DNA of 64,000 bases from CAYFXE01 sp964347035 (GTDB taxonomy: Bacteria; Acidobacteriota; Aminicenantia; Aminicenantales; Aminicenantaceae), in contig CAYFXE010000002.1 in the NCBI GenBank assembly GCA_964347035.1, positions 1 through 64,000 on the forward strand. Direction: 5' to 3'. Under the pieces are notes generated by a model. That model did no database searches. It was given only the letters and a program-made list of their open reading frames with translations, and was not told the DNA's origin. This document shows, one piece after another, positions 44,337 to 52,898 of this stretch (positions within the stretch are counted from its first letter, which is position 1; each line of letters starts with the position of its first letter). The position numbers were made by a program, and so were the translations under genes.

Positions 44337-44774
44337 TTAAAATAAAGGAAGATCACGAATTTCTTCTACTGTTGTATCAGCCGCATAAAATATCTCTTCT
44401 GAGGAGATGTTCTCGCCTATTCTCAGGTTGTAGAGGATCAAAGCGATCAAAATGACCGCTCCAGCGATGGCGAATCGGCGAAACATAGCTTTGAGTGTTT
44501 CGTAAAACTTTTCCAGACCGTTTTTTTCACTAAGGGAGTCTATCCTCTGCATCACTCTCTCGGCAAAATATGGCTTGAATGATTGTGCGGCGCTTTCAGA
44601 TAGTGCCTGACGCTGCTCCTTGATTTTAGCTCCTTCCAGACGGAGTTCCTCAGAGTCTTTAAGTGCCTTTTCCAAAAGGTTTTGCTCTTTTTCGCTCAGG
44701 TCGTCATCGAGAGAGCGATAAAGAAGCTCAAAGATTTTTTTATCCCGTTTTTTTCTTTTATTTTCCATGTTCAT
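44337..44774 (-). CDS. Membrane-bound anti-sigma factor
   Basis: 145 aa, one transmembrane helix (FAIAGAVILIALILYNL, about residues 100-116) and a charged helical N-terminal part (KIFELLYRSLDDDLSEKEQN) as in anti-sigma factors that lack the zinc finger. Its ATG overlaps the upstream sigma gene's stop (ATGA). A short periplasmic tail follows. Partner of the ECF sigma at 44771-45313. Confidence 0.8.
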   Translation of the reverse strand: MNMENKRKKRDKKIFELLYRSLDDDLSEKEQNLLEKALKDSEELRLEGAKIKEQRQALSESAAQSFKPYFAERVMQRIDSLSEKNGLEKFYETLKAMFRRFAIAGAVILIALILYNLRIGENISSEEIFYAADTTVEEIRDLPLF

Positions 44775-45313
44775 CCCCCGAAAGATGGTTTTAAGATCTC
44801 CCTGAGTTTCATCTGAGCTCTGGCCAGACGAGAGAGGATAGTTCCGACAGGTAGATTGAGTATCTGGGCTGTTTCCTCGGTGGAATAGCCGTCGATCAGT
44901 CGCAGCACCAGAACTGTCCGGAACTTATGATCGAGTTTTTGAAGGGCCTGGTGGACTATCTGTTTCGTTTCCTTTTGATTCCTAGGGTTATTCGTATCAG
45001 GAATATTTTCTGTTGTATCATCCGTTTTTGAAAAAAAGAATTTTCGGCAGCGCTGGCGACGTCGGATTTCATTGATAGACAGATTGATGGCAATACGGGT
45101 CAGGTATGTGCCCACACTGGATTCTCCTCTGAATTTATCTAGCGATTGATAAAAACGGATGAAAGTTTCCTGTCCGATGTCTTCAGCTTCTTGACAATGT
45201 CCTAACATTCCAATCACCGTGGCTGCCACTCGAGCCTCATATTTTTTTACGAGTTCTTTGAATGCTTCCTGATTTCCACGTCGGGCCTCGTTGATTAATT
45301 CCTGATCGCTCAG
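44771..45313 (-). CDS. ECF-type sigma factor, apparent CTG start
   Basis: 180 residues from CTG 45313. Region 2: ELVKKYEARVAATVIG, QEAEDIGQETFIRFYQSLDK; region 4: LPVGTILSRLARAQMKLREI preceded by HKFRTVLVLRLIDGYSTEET. The first ATG/GTG/TTG in frame is GTG 45229, which would lose the N-terminal helix LSDQELINEARRGNQEAFKE, a typical ECF opening. The only good ribosome site (GGGGAGGAA, complement of 45318-45326) sits 4 bases before CTG 45313. I therefore infer CTG initiation. First gene of an operon with anti-sigma and Spy-like genes. Divergent from the O-methyltransferase. Confidence 0.85.
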   Translation of the reverse strand: MSDQELINEARRGNQEAFKELVKKYEARVAATVIGMLGHCQEAEDIGQETFIRFYQSLDKFRGESSVGTYLTRIAINLSINEIRRRQRCRKFFFSKTDDTTENIPDTNNPRNQKETKQIVHQALQKLDHKFRTVLVLRLIDGYSTEETAQILNLPVGTILSRLARAQMKLREILKPSFGG

Positions 45314-45596
45314 TTTTTCCTCCCCTAAACAGCAACTGTCCTATTTTCTTGTTGTCTCCTTCAGGCCTTTCCTACTTTCTTAGACAATGTTTTCAATCGA
45401 TTTATTCCAAGAGATTATAGAACATACATTTGACACAAGACAAGAAACGAGGAGAGCAAAACATCTCTATTCCGAAGGCCTTTTATTTTTTCGAAAGGAA
45501 GAAAATCAGAACCTTGACCGTCCAATTAATATGAAAAGAAAACAGAAAAAGAGGATTGTCCCCGTTTTCGAGCAAGGAGTAGAATAGGAGAAAGAC

Positions 45597-46259
45597 ATGA
45601 TAATAAAAATTGGACTCACTCTCCTGTTGATATCTTTGTGTTTTGGGATGCCTTTTTTGGCCCCTGGATTTTTTCCGCAGGCTGATACGACAGAACGTCT
45701 CGATGAAAAGGTCAAAAATTTTCTAGAGAACCACAGATACAGATGGAGAAATATGAATGTTTCCGAAGAAGATGGGAAGGTTCTGTATGATCTTGTCATC
45801 AAAAACAACTACACAAAAGCCCTTGAAATAGGCACCTCGACCGGCCATTCGGCGATCTGGATTGCCTGGGCGCTCAGCAAAACTGGGGGGAAGTTGATTA
45901 CAATCGAAATAAACGAATGGCGGTACAGACAGGCGCTGGAAAATTTTGAAGCAGCCGGACTGTCCGACTACATCGATGCCAGGTTGGCCGATGCCCATGA
46001 ACTCGTTCCGAAATTGGAAGGACCTTTCGATTTTGTTTTTTGTGATGCTGATAAGAATTGGTACAAGAATTACCTGATAGCCGTGTATCCAAAGCTTGAG
46101 GTCGGTGGGTGTTATACAGCGCATAACGTCCGGGGAGGAAGGAGGTGGGGAATCGGAGAATTCCTAGATTATCTGGACAGCCTTCCTGACATGGAAACCA
46201 CGATAGCTGAGTCAAGCTGGTCAGGCATCTCGATCAGCTATAAAAAAGCCGAAAAGTAG
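45597..46259 (+). CDS. Exported O-methyltransferase (CaffeoylCoA-OMT-like)
   Basis: 220 aa. ATG 45597, GGAG 10 bases upstream. An N-terminal hydrophobic segment (LTLLLISLCFGMPFL) makes it exported or membrane-attached, odd for an enzyme that needs cytoplasmic SAM. The domain is that of the Methyltransf_24/COMT family: ALEIGTSTGHSAIWIAWALS (motif I), KLITIEINEW, FDFVFCDADKNWYKNY, and GGCYTAHNVRG. Whether it is secreted or merely tethered cannot be told. Substrate unknown. Confidence 0.85.
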   Translation: MIIKIGLTLLLISLCFGMPFLAPGFFPQADTTERLDEKVKNFLENHRYRWRNMNVSEEDGKVLYDLVIKNNYTKALEIGTSTGHSAIWIAWALSKTGGKLITIEINEWRYRQALENFEAAGLSDYIDARLADAHELVPKLEGPFDFVFCDADKNWYKNYLIAVYPKLEVGGCYTAHNVRGGRRWGIGEFLDYLDSLPDMETTIAESSWSGISISYKKAEK

Positions 46260-46301
46260 AAATAAAGCAAAATCAGACAAATCCATTAAAATAAAAGCAC
46301 G

Positions 46302-46856
46302 ATGAAAAAGGAAAATTCAGGAAGAAAATACTTAGTCGGCTGTTGCGGGTTATATTGCGGTTTGTGTACAAAGTTCCAGTCAAAAGCAAGGAGTCGGTGT
46401 GTGGGCTGTAAGCGTGGCGAACAGCATTCATGGTGCAGCATTTGGAATTGTTGTGTGAAAAAACGAGGATATGAAACTTGTGCTGAATGTCCGGATATTT
46501 TCCTCTGTAACATTTTTACGAGAAGAAAAGTTCACGAGTGGATTCCAGCCGCTGAGAACTTTCGTTTCATTAAAGAAAATGGCCTAGAAATCTGGCTCAA
46601 AGAACAGGAGGAAAGGCAAGCTTTGGCTAAGAAATTACTCAAGGATTACAATGAGGGACGATCCATGCGCTTTTATTGTCATGCCTGCACATTAATGCCA
46701 ACAGATTTAATCCATAAGGCAATAAAAGAATCCGAGAAACTGATGGACCAAGAGAGAGTGGATAAATCTGATCTAAAAGAAAAGGCTAAGTTGGTAAAGA
46801 CGATCATAAAAGAATTGGCCTTAAAAGAAGGAATCGACTTAAGTTATCCCTCTTAG
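46302..46856 (+). CDS. Cys-rich DUF3795-like protein
   Basis: 184 aa. Its first 100 residues contain many cysteines in pairs: CCGLYCGLC, RCVGCKRG, CAECPDIFLC, matching DUF3795, which probably binds zinc or an Fe-S cluster. The rest is charged helix (ELALKEGIDL at the end). No ribosome site is obvious. Cytoplasmic, function unknown. Confidence 0.8.
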   Translation: MKKENSGRKYLVGCCGLYCGLCTKFQSKARSRCVGCKRGEQHSWCSIWNCCVKKRGYETCAECPDIFLCNIFTRRKVHEWIPAAENFRFIKENGLEIWLKEQEERQALAKKLLKDYNEGRSMRFYCHACTLMPTDLIHKAIKESEKLMDQERVDKSDLKEKAKLVKTIIKELALKEGIDLSYPS

Positions 46857-46869
46857 TTGAGAGATAATC

Positions 46870-47403
46870 ATGAGGGTTAAAGGAGACGAAGTGGTTCTGC
46901 GGCCTATGAAGCCCGAGGAAGTCGATCTCATTCATGAATGGGCCAATAATCCGGACGTCATGCCCTTCTGGTACGGAAAGAAAAAAACATTTGACCAAAT
47001 CAAAGAGGACTGGAAGCCTCATTATTTTTCAGACGAGGATTCCTATTCCGGAAGGTGTTTTGCTATCGAAGTCGATAAAAAACCGATCGGCATGATCAGT
47101 CACAACAAGATCGACAGAGACAACAAAAGCACGGATATCGATATCGTCATCGGGAAAAAAGAACACTGGGGAAAGGGATACGGGACAGATGCCCTGAGCG
47201 TATTCATCAGCTTCCTTTTCGAGACGTTCAACCTCAACAGGATATGGCTGGCCGCTTATGTTTATAATCGACGCGCTATCAAAGCTTACCAGAAAGTCGG
47301 CTTCAAAAAGGAAGGTATCCTGCGTGAGGATGCCTTGATTGACGGAGAATTCGTCGATTCTGTCCTTTTCGCTATCCTACGCAAAGACATCACAAAGTCA
47401 TAA
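46870..47403 (+). CDS. GNAT-family N-acetyltransferase (RimJ/L or AAC(6')-like)
   Basis: 177 aa. GNAT fold: VVLRPMKPEEVDLIHEWANN at the start, the acetyl-CoA loop HWGKGYGTDALSVFISFLFE (motif A) and GFKKEGILREDALIDGEFVD at the end, typical of RimJ/RimL and AAC(6')-type enzymes. Probably acetylates an amine on a protein N-terminus or small molecule. Follows the DUF3795 gene with 13 bases between. Confidence 0.9.
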   Translation: MRVKGDEVVLRPMKPEEVDLIHEWANNPDVMPFWYGKKKTFDQIKEDWKPHYFSDEDSYSGRCFAIEVDKKPIGMISHNKIDRDNKSTDIDIVIGKKEHWGKGYGTDALSVFISFLFETFNLNRIWLAAYVYNRRAIKAYQKVGFKKEGILREDALIDGEFVDSVLFAILRKDITKS

Positions 47404-47557
47404 GCTTCTCATCCTTATAAGTCCAATCGCAAATACATTAGTATTGATACAAATAGATACAATAAGCTCAATTTTCCACAGAAGAGTTCGATCCACCACA
47501 TGTATAATCAACTGTTATGATTAAAATTATAGACACCAAAAAAAATCAATTTTTTGC

Positions 47558-47600
47558 TTGACAGCTTTCTGGATGTTATGTATTATATTGTAGCAATACA
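47558..47600 (+). promoter_or_regulatory. Promoter with overlapping operator of the YtrA-like regulator
   Basis: TTGACA (47558-47563), a 17-base spacer and TATTAT (47581-47586) form a near-perfect sigma70 promoter. TGTATT (47579-47584) and AATACA (47595-47600) are inverted repeats covering the -10, as expected for a self-repressing GntR/YtrA protein. Confidence 0.85.
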
Positions 47601-47614
47601 AAAGGAGCAGTCGG

Positions 47615-47977
47615 ATGCTTAAGATAAATTTCAGTTCTCCCATCCCCCTCTATGAGCAGCTCGTGAATGAAATCAAGAGGATGATCGATAATGGAGAGAT
47701 CAAAACGGGAGAAGCCCTTCCTCCTGTAAGACGTTTGGCTTCGCAGCTTGACATTGCTGTGAATACAGTGGCCAGAGCTTATCAAGAGTTGAGAAAACTG
47801 GAATTGATAGGGGGAAGCAGAAGGAAGGGAAGTATTGTTCAAAAAAACATCTTTGAAGTATCAGATGACTATACCAAAATTTTCAAAGAAACCATTCTGA
47901 AGCTTATCCAAAAAGGGATGGACAGAACGCAAATCGAAGCCATCTTTAAAAAGAACTTAAGTCAGATTTTTGATTAA
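47615..47977 (+). CDS. GntR-family regulator, YtrA subfamily
   Basis: 120 aa, the short YtrA type without a ligand domain. The winged helix reads PIPLYEQLVNEIKRMIDNGE...LPPVRRLASQLDIAVNTVAR, then a C-terminal dimer helix with KLIQKGMDRTQIEAIFKKNL. AAAGGAG lies before ATG 47615. Such regulators control a neighbouring membrane or ABC transporter gene; here the membrane protein gene starts 12 bases after its stop. An operator-like inverted repeat covers the promoter. Confidence 0.92.
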   Translation: MLKINFSSPIPLYEQLVNEIKRMIDNGEIKTGEALPPVRRLASQLDIAVNTVARAYQELRKLELIGGSRRKGSIVQKNIFEVSDDYTKIFKETILKLIQKGMDRTQIEAIFKKNLSQIFD

Positions 47978-47989
47978 TCAGGAGGCATC

Positions 47990-48760
47990 ATGGTGAGTAT
48001 GTATTTTGTGTATTTGTTACTGGGCCTGACAGGGTTTCTGTGGATCTGTTTGCTCATAGTAACACTCTATCAAACAAACACATCTATACTGAGAAAAAAG
48101 GGATACGATGAGGAGTATATTGCGTTCTTAAAGGAAGATAGTAAAGAACGGAATCTGGGGATCGCGGTCGCTGTCCCTCTTATCCTCGTTTTTTCGGGCT
48201 TTGTGGTCTGGCTAATATTTGGTGAATTGTCTTCCATGAAGCATCTGTTTCTCTTAGTCGTCATTTGGTTTTTGTGTATCATTCCGTTCCCGATCCTAGA
48301 TGCGAAAAAGACAAAACATAAACTTAAAGAACTGGCGATGAAAACCAAGTCGGACATTGTGGTGGATTTAAACTACGCTATTCTTCACCTTGTATTCAGA
48401 CCTTCGTGGGAATTAGCAGCCGCTCTTCTTTACATTTTATACTTTGCTTTATTTTTTCGCTGGTTCCATCCGGCTGTGGTCCACTTCGTGCTTCTTTGGA
48501 TATTTTATGCCACTGCGAGATCAGGGAAATATTTGATCAAACCTTCACTGAGAGACAGCTATCTGTATAATTTCTTCTTTATGGTTATCAATCACATTTT
48601 GCTCATTTTTCAGGCTATTTGGCATATGGTCTTAAGGCAGGCTCTTATGGGCTGGCAGCACTATGTATTTGGCGTTCTATTGATTGTCATTCTGCTGGGA
48701 AAATTAATATATTATTTATCTAATTTTCCTAGATTCAAAAGGAAACTGACCTATTCCTGA
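47990..48760 (+). CDS. Multi-pass membrane protein co-transcribed with YtrA-like regulator
   Basis: 256 aa with about six transmembrane helices (LLLGLTGFLWICLLIVTLY, AVAVPLILVFSGFVVWLIF, LFLLVVIWFLCIIPFPI, LAAALLYILYFALFF, VVHFVLLWIFYATA, VFGVLLIVILLGKLIYY). AGGAGG 6 bases before the ATG. No known family recognised. In other YtrA operons ABC-transporter permeases fill this place, but no ATPase gene is adjacent. Confidence 0.75.
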   Translation: MVSMYFVYLLLGLTGFLWICLLIVTLYQTNTSILRKKGYDEEYIAFLKEDSKERNLGIAVAVPLILVFSGFVVWLIFGELSSMKHLFLLVVIWFLCIIPFPILDAKKTKHKLKELAMKTKSDIVVDLNYAILHLVFRPSWELAAALLYILYFALFFRWFHPAVVHFVLLWIFYATARSGKYLIKPSLRDSYLYNFFFMVINHILLIFQAIWHMVLRQALMGWQHYVFGVLLIVILLGKLIYYLSNFPRFKRKLTYS

Positions 48761-48889
48761 TAATAAAACGAAAACATAGGCCTTCATTACACCTATCCTT
48801 AATTCGTTTGTTCTCGTATCACGGATTTGGAAATGCTTACGAGATGATAGTGTTGATTCCAGATAAAGATTCATGTAAGTTAGATTTCT

Positions 48890-49504
48890 ATGTCTGAGAA
48901 TATCTTCAAGATCGTTTACGTCATCGGCTTTGTAGCAGGATCTGTCATCCGGAATTCATGCGTATCTCGGGTTCCCCGCTGGTGGAAGAAGAAGCAGAAC
49001 CTTGTCCAAGAAAAAGAGAGTGCACTGGATAAGTTAATCATGATTCCGGTTTTTCTGGGGATGGTTGTCATTCCGATTCTGTATTTGGTTACATCCTGGC
49101 TGGACGCTGTCGATTATCACTTGCCAAATTGGGCCGGATTCGTGGCCGGTGGATTTGGAGTGGTATTTTTTGCTCTTGCCTTGTGGTTTCTTTGGCGATC
49201 CCACTTTGACCTCGGGCATAACTTTTCACCGGAACTCAAGATTAAGGAAAACCATGATCTCGTCACCAGTGGTGTGTATGCTCATATCCGGCATCCGATG
49301 TACTTGGCTCACTTCCTCTGGGCGATTGGTCAAGCCCTGCTTCTCCAGAACTGGATCGCGGGCTGGGCTTTTCTGGTGGCTTTCTTTCCCGTTTATCTAC
49401 AGCGTTATCAGAAGGAAGAAAAGATGTTGAGCGACCAATTCGGTGAGGAGTACCGTGCATACATCCGTCGTACCGGTCGTATCCTTCCACGTTTTCGAAG
49501 ATAA
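48890..49504 (+). CDS. Isoprenylcysteine carboxyl methyltransferase-like (ICMT/PEMT) protein
   Basis: 204 aa, about four transmembrane segments and the C-terminal signature HDLVTSGVYAHIRHPMYLAH, then FGEEYRAYIRRTGRILPRF, the PF04191/PF04140 phospholipid or isoprenylcysteine methyltransferase motif (RHPxYxG and EExxxxxxxGxxYxxYxxxxxRxxP). Uses SAM to methylate a membrane lipid or other small hydrophobic target. No ribosome site is visible before ATG 48890. Confidence 0.9.
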   Translation: MSENIFKIVYVIGFVAGSVIRNSCVSRVPRWWKKKQNLVQEKESALDKLIMIPVFLGMVVIPILYLVTSWLDAVDYHLPNWAGFVAGGFGVVFFALALWFLWRSHFDLGHNFSPELKIKENHDLVTSGVYAHIRHPMYLAHFLWAIGQALLLQNWIAGWAFLVAFFPVYLQRYQKEEKMLSDQFGEEYRAYIRRTGRILPRFRR

Positions 49505-49815
49505 ACCATCTATCGATTAATGATCTGCCCTCGCCTGTTCCTATGTTTTTGAAAAAGGGGGGCTTGTTCGCTTTTTTTTATCTGGATTCCCACTTTCGTG
49601 GGAACAAGCCTGGATTCCCATTGTTTTGATTTTCTCTGGTGAGGCGTCTAAAATTCATACACTATAGCCAGAGAGAACATTTTTATTTTTTTTGGATTAA
49701 TTTTAAATTACTGAAATTATTAAAAATATATCGATTTTAGAATAAATTCCGATCTGGCATCTTTTTTGCATGGTCAAAAGTGGTGAGGGAAAATGGGATC
49801 AACAGGGACTGAAGG
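49505..49815. other. Intergenic region with palindrome and sigma54 promoter
   Basis: About 310 bp with TTCCCACTTTCGTGGGAA (49587-49604), a GGAATCC-type hairpin, and a sigma54-type promoter (49755-49770). No gene seen. Confidence 0.75.
49755..49770 (+). promoter_or_regulatory. Sigma54 (-24/-12) promoter
   Basis: TGGCAT, five bases, TTGCA: the invariant GG (49756-49757) and GC (49768-49769) are 12 bases apart, as in sigma54 promoters. The following gene starts about 35 bases after the expected transcription start. Confidence 0.75.
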
Positions 49816-50685
49816 TTGACATATCAAAAAAAATACAAAGGATTGAACGTCAGTGAACTTAAGGTTAGCGTTTTGTTGGCTATCCTCATCTTGGTTCTCT
49901 CCGCTGCTACAAATTCTTGTTTATCGTTTAAATTTCTCAGGTCTATATCTAGGGAAGATTATTTCAGCCAACCCCGGAATGATCCGTATGTCCTGGAATT
50001 AAGAGAAGGGACATCCGAACTTCTTTATTACGGCGCTTTTCATAAGGTCGACCTGGAACACCCTCAGTTCATGGATATCGAGGAGAGGTGGAAAAAATTT
50101 CAACCAACAGTTGCTTTCTGCGAGGGCATTATCTGGCCATTGGAAAAATCACGTAAAGAGGCCATTCGTAAACACGGCGAACAAGGACTCCTAAGATTTT
50201 TAGCCTCTCGTGATAACATCCCCATGAAATGTCTCGATCCTCCTCTGTATCGTCAGGCGGAGTATCTCAGAAGACGTTTCATTCCCAGCCACATCAAAAT
50301 TTACTTTATCTTGCGACAGGCTGCTATTAACCGGATGTTAAGAAGAGATATTGATGATTTAAGATATGTCGGTCGATTACTGAGAAGTTTTAAGGGGGTA
50401 AGTGGGTACGATTGCCCCCCGAATTCATTAGTTGATTTTGAATTTCTTGTCTCTAAGGTTTTTCCCGATCTTAGTGACTGGAGGATGATTTCTCCTTCTT
50501 TCTTTCATTCAGTGGAGCAAGGAAAATTCCTGGCCAAAATTCATCGCCAGCTGAATGAATTCCGAGATGATATCATGATTCGCAATATTATGAACGCCTT
50601 GAAAAAAGGTGAGAGAGTTTTTGCATTGGTTGGGCGAAGTCATGTGGTGATGCAGGAACAGACCTTACGCACCGTGCTTAAATAA
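49816..50685 (+). CDS. TraB/TIKI-fold protein (ChaN-related), possibly secreted
   Basis: 289 aa from TTG 49816; no ATG fits. A signal sequence (VLLAILILVLSAATNSCLSF) suggests export or a lipoprotein (Cys in TNSC). The body has LLYYGAFHKVDLEHPQFMDI near the start, FCEGIIWPLEKSRKEAIRK, and near the end FRDDIMIRNIMNALKKGERV, FALVGRSHVVMQE, the pattern of the TIKI/TraB/EreA/ChaN superfamily (G-x-x-H near the N-terminus, D/R-x-x-x-M and VxGxxH near the C-terminus). These include metalloproteases and hydrolases; activity unknown. A sigma54 promoter stands upstream, so transcription probably needs an activator. Confidence 0.75.
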   Translation: MTYQKKYKGLNVSELKVSVLLAILILVLSAATNSCLSFKFLRSISREDYFSQPRNDPYVLELREGTSELLYYGAFHKVDLEHPQFMDIEERWKKFQPTVAFCEGIIWPLEKSRKEAIRKHGEQGLLRFLASRDNIPMKCLDPPLYRQAEYLRRRFIPSHIKIYFILRQAAINRMLRRDIDDLRYVGRLLRSFKGVSGYDCPPNSLVDFEFLVSKVFPDLSDWRMISPSFFHSVEQGKFLAKIHRQLNEFRDDIMIRNIMNALKKGERVFALVGRSHVVMQEQTLRTVLK

Positions 50686-50876
50686 ATCAAATAAGGTGTT
50701 CTTTTCCGTCTTTTTTAGCTCATTTCTCTTGATAATCACCCTCAAAAATCGTATCTTCATGTGATGACAGATTTCTCTCAATTGCGTATATTCTGAGTGA
50801 GGAAAAAAACAAAATGATAAATAATCAAAGATTCCATGATTTCTTAAAACCATGTTGAATCTCTTGGGGGGAAGCC

Positions 50877-51686
50877 ATGAGTTCAAAAAGACTATTAAAT
50901 ATGAGGGTGAGCGCAGGGAATCTGATGAAATACCTGGTTTTCCCGGCAGTGGGGATTTTAATCCTCTCGTCTTTTCTATTCCCACAGGAATTGACCGGCG
51001 AAGAAATCATCCAGAAAGTCAACGACTTATACAACCCAGAGACGAGCTATGCCAAATCCAAGATGACGATCGTTACCACTTCTGGCCAAAAGAGGACTTT
51101 TCTATCTGAATCGTGGAGTATGAACAAGGGCGAGAAGAATCTTGTCCGCTATCTGGAGCCAAAAAGGGTCAAGGGACAGGCCGTCTTGATGCTCAACAAC
51201 GCCGATGATATCTGGATGTTTTTCCCTCGGACGCAACGGGTGCGCAAGCTCGCTACCCATGCTAAAAAGCAGAAAATGCAGGGAAGCGATTTTTCGTACG
51301 AGGACATGGGAAGCGGCGATGCCTTCATCCAAGATTTTACATCTCGAAGGCTCGAGGACGAAGAAATGGAAGGATATGACTGTTACAAGCTTGAACTCAC
51401 CCGAGTGGCGGACAGTGATCTTTCTTACTCGAGGCTCATCATCTGGGTCATCAAAGACAACTTTGTGCCGGTGGTCATTGATTATTACGATGAGGATGAT
51501 CCGGACCGATGGCTGAAGAGGCTGGTCGGGAGTGATATCCGGACTATCGATGGCATCCCGACGGCGATGAAGATCGTCATGTCTAACCAAGAGGATAACA
51601 CCCAGACCGAAATGGAGATCGTGGAAATTAAATACAACATCGAGTTGAGCGCAGATATGTTTACCGAAAGGAGATTGAAAAAGTGA
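50877..51686 (+). CDS. LolA-like outer-membrane lipoprotein-sorting protein
   Basis: 269 aa. ATG 50877 has GGGGGGAAG upstream; ATG 50925 is also possible. The signal peptide (YLVFPAVGILILSSFLFPQ) is followed by LTGEEIIQKVNDLYNPETSY, then ESWSMNKGEKNLVRYLEPKR, VLMLNNADDIWMFFPRTQRV and MQGSDFSYEDMGSGD, the PF17131 (LolA-like) pattern. These periplasmic proteins carry lipids or lipoproteins next to RND exporters. First gene of a three-gene export operon, overlapping the barrel gene by 4 bases. Confidence 0.93.
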   Translation: MSSKRLLNMRVSAGNLMKYLVFPAVGILILSSFLFPQELTGEEIIQKVNDLYNPETSYAKSKMTIVTTSGQKRTFLSESWSMNKGEKNLVRYLEPKRVKGQAVLMLNNADDIWMFFPRTQRVRKLATHAKKQKMQGSDFSYEDMGSGDAFIQDFTSRRLEDEEMEGYDCYKLELTRVADSDLSYSRLIIWVIKDNFVPVVIDYYDEDDPDRWLKRLVGSDIRTIDGIPTAMKIVMSNQEDNTQTEMEIVEIKYNIELSADMFTERRLKK

Positions 51687-52873
51687 AGAGATGGATTCTG
51701 GCAATAGTGATTTTTTCTTTTTGTTTTTCGCCTCTCGCTGCCCAGCTTGAGTTGGATCTTTTCGGATATTTCGAGTCTCAAATCTCAGGGGCTAAGATCA
51801 GAGGGAATTTCTACCAGCTTTACACCAATAAGCTGCGGGTGGACCTGAAATCTGCTCTCTCGGATAACATTACGTTTGCGGCCAATTTTGATTACATCAC
51901 CTATCACGGCAAGACCGAATGGAACATACTGGAATTCCTATCCCCCAGCATCACGTCGTCTATTCCGACCAGTATGCAGCCCTTTTATGTCCTCAATTTT
52001 TCTAACCGGAATTTTCTCGACAACGCTTATATCAAATTTTCTTCCGAGTATTTTGACCTCACGGTCGGGAAACAACAGATTTCTCTGGGCACTGGGTATG
52101 TCTGGAACCCGACCGATGTCTTCAACATCAAGGATCTCCTCGACCCCACCTACGAACAACCCGGCCACAACGCCATCCGCCTGGACGTTCCGTTGGGGAC
52201 GATATACACTTTCACGGCCCTGTACTCGCCCGATGATACCTGGAAGGAATCGGGCAAGCTGGTCCAGTTCAAAGGAAGAATTTCTCATTTTGATTATGCT
52301 TTTATCGTGATAGAGAAGGCCTGGCGCTTCCACGATTACACACGATTTAACTTACTCGAGATGAATTTTTTGGAATTACCCGAGAAACGGCAGCTGTTTG
52401 GAGGAAACACGGCTGGGGAACTCCTCGGCCTAGGAGTTTGGGTCGAGTATGCCTATAACAAAATGGAACTTTCAAAGGACTTCTACGAACTTGTGATCGG
52501 GACAGATTACACCTTTGATTTCCAGACCTACGTGATGGTCGAATACTACCGGAATACCTTGGGGAAAACAGATTATGAACAATATACGATCAATGATTGG
52601 ATGCGGTTGTTTGCCCAAGAACAGAAGGCCGTTTCCCGCGACCAAGTCTATGCGTTTGTTCAGCATCCTGTGACGGACTTGATGAATTTGGGAATATCGA
52701 GCGTCTACAGCATTTCAGATAACAGCATTGCCTTGATACCTACCCTGAATTACTCCCTCTCGGACAATGTGGATGTTTTCGCCTACTTGAATTTTAACTT
52801 CGGCAAGGAAGGGAAAGTTTTTGCCAGGAGTATGAGTGATGGGGGGTTGCTCCGAGTTCGCGTTTATTTCTAA
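51683..52873 (+). CDS. Outer-membrane beta-barrel protein of the RND/LolA operon
   Basis: 396 aa from GTG 51683, overlapping the previous stop (GTGA) with AAAGGAGA upstream. Signal peptide (WILAIVIFSFCFSPLAAQ). Alternating strands with aromatic turns (DLFGYFESQISGAK, NKLRVDLKSALSDNITFAAN, LTVGKQQISLGTGYVWNPTD, FDFQTYVMVEYYRN, LRVRVYF at the end) make it a DUF1302/porin-type barrel; the final Phe fits BAM recognition. It probably gives the outer-membrane pore or docking site for material moved by the LolA-like and RND proteins. Confidence 0.88.
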   Translation: MKRWILAIVIFSFCFSPLAAQLELDLFGYFESQISGAKIRGNFYQLYTNKLRVDLKSALSDNITFAANFDYITYHGKTEWNILEFLSPSITSSIPTSMQPFYVLNFSNRNFLDNAYIKFSSEYFDLTVGKQQISLGTGYVWNPTDVFNIKDLLDPTYEQPGHNAIRLDVPLGTIYTFTALYSPDDTWKESGKLVQFKGRISHFDYAFIVIEKAWRFHDYTRFNLLEMNFLELPEKRQLFGGNTAGELLGLGVWVEYAYNKMELSKDFYELVIGTDYTFDFQTYVMVEYYRNTLGKTDYEQYTINDWMRLFAQEQKAVSRDQVYAFVQHPVTDLMNLGISSVYSISDNSIALIPTLNYSLSDNVDVFAYLNFNFGKEGKVFARSMSDGGLLRVRVYF

Positions 52874-52898
52874 TCGGTGGAGATGAAGGAGAAGAAAA

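Noticed and set aside
45387..45587. 66-codon plus-strand frame before the O-methyltransferase
   Set aside because: No ribosome site and a composition typical of AT-rich noncoding DNA; lies in the divergent promoter region.
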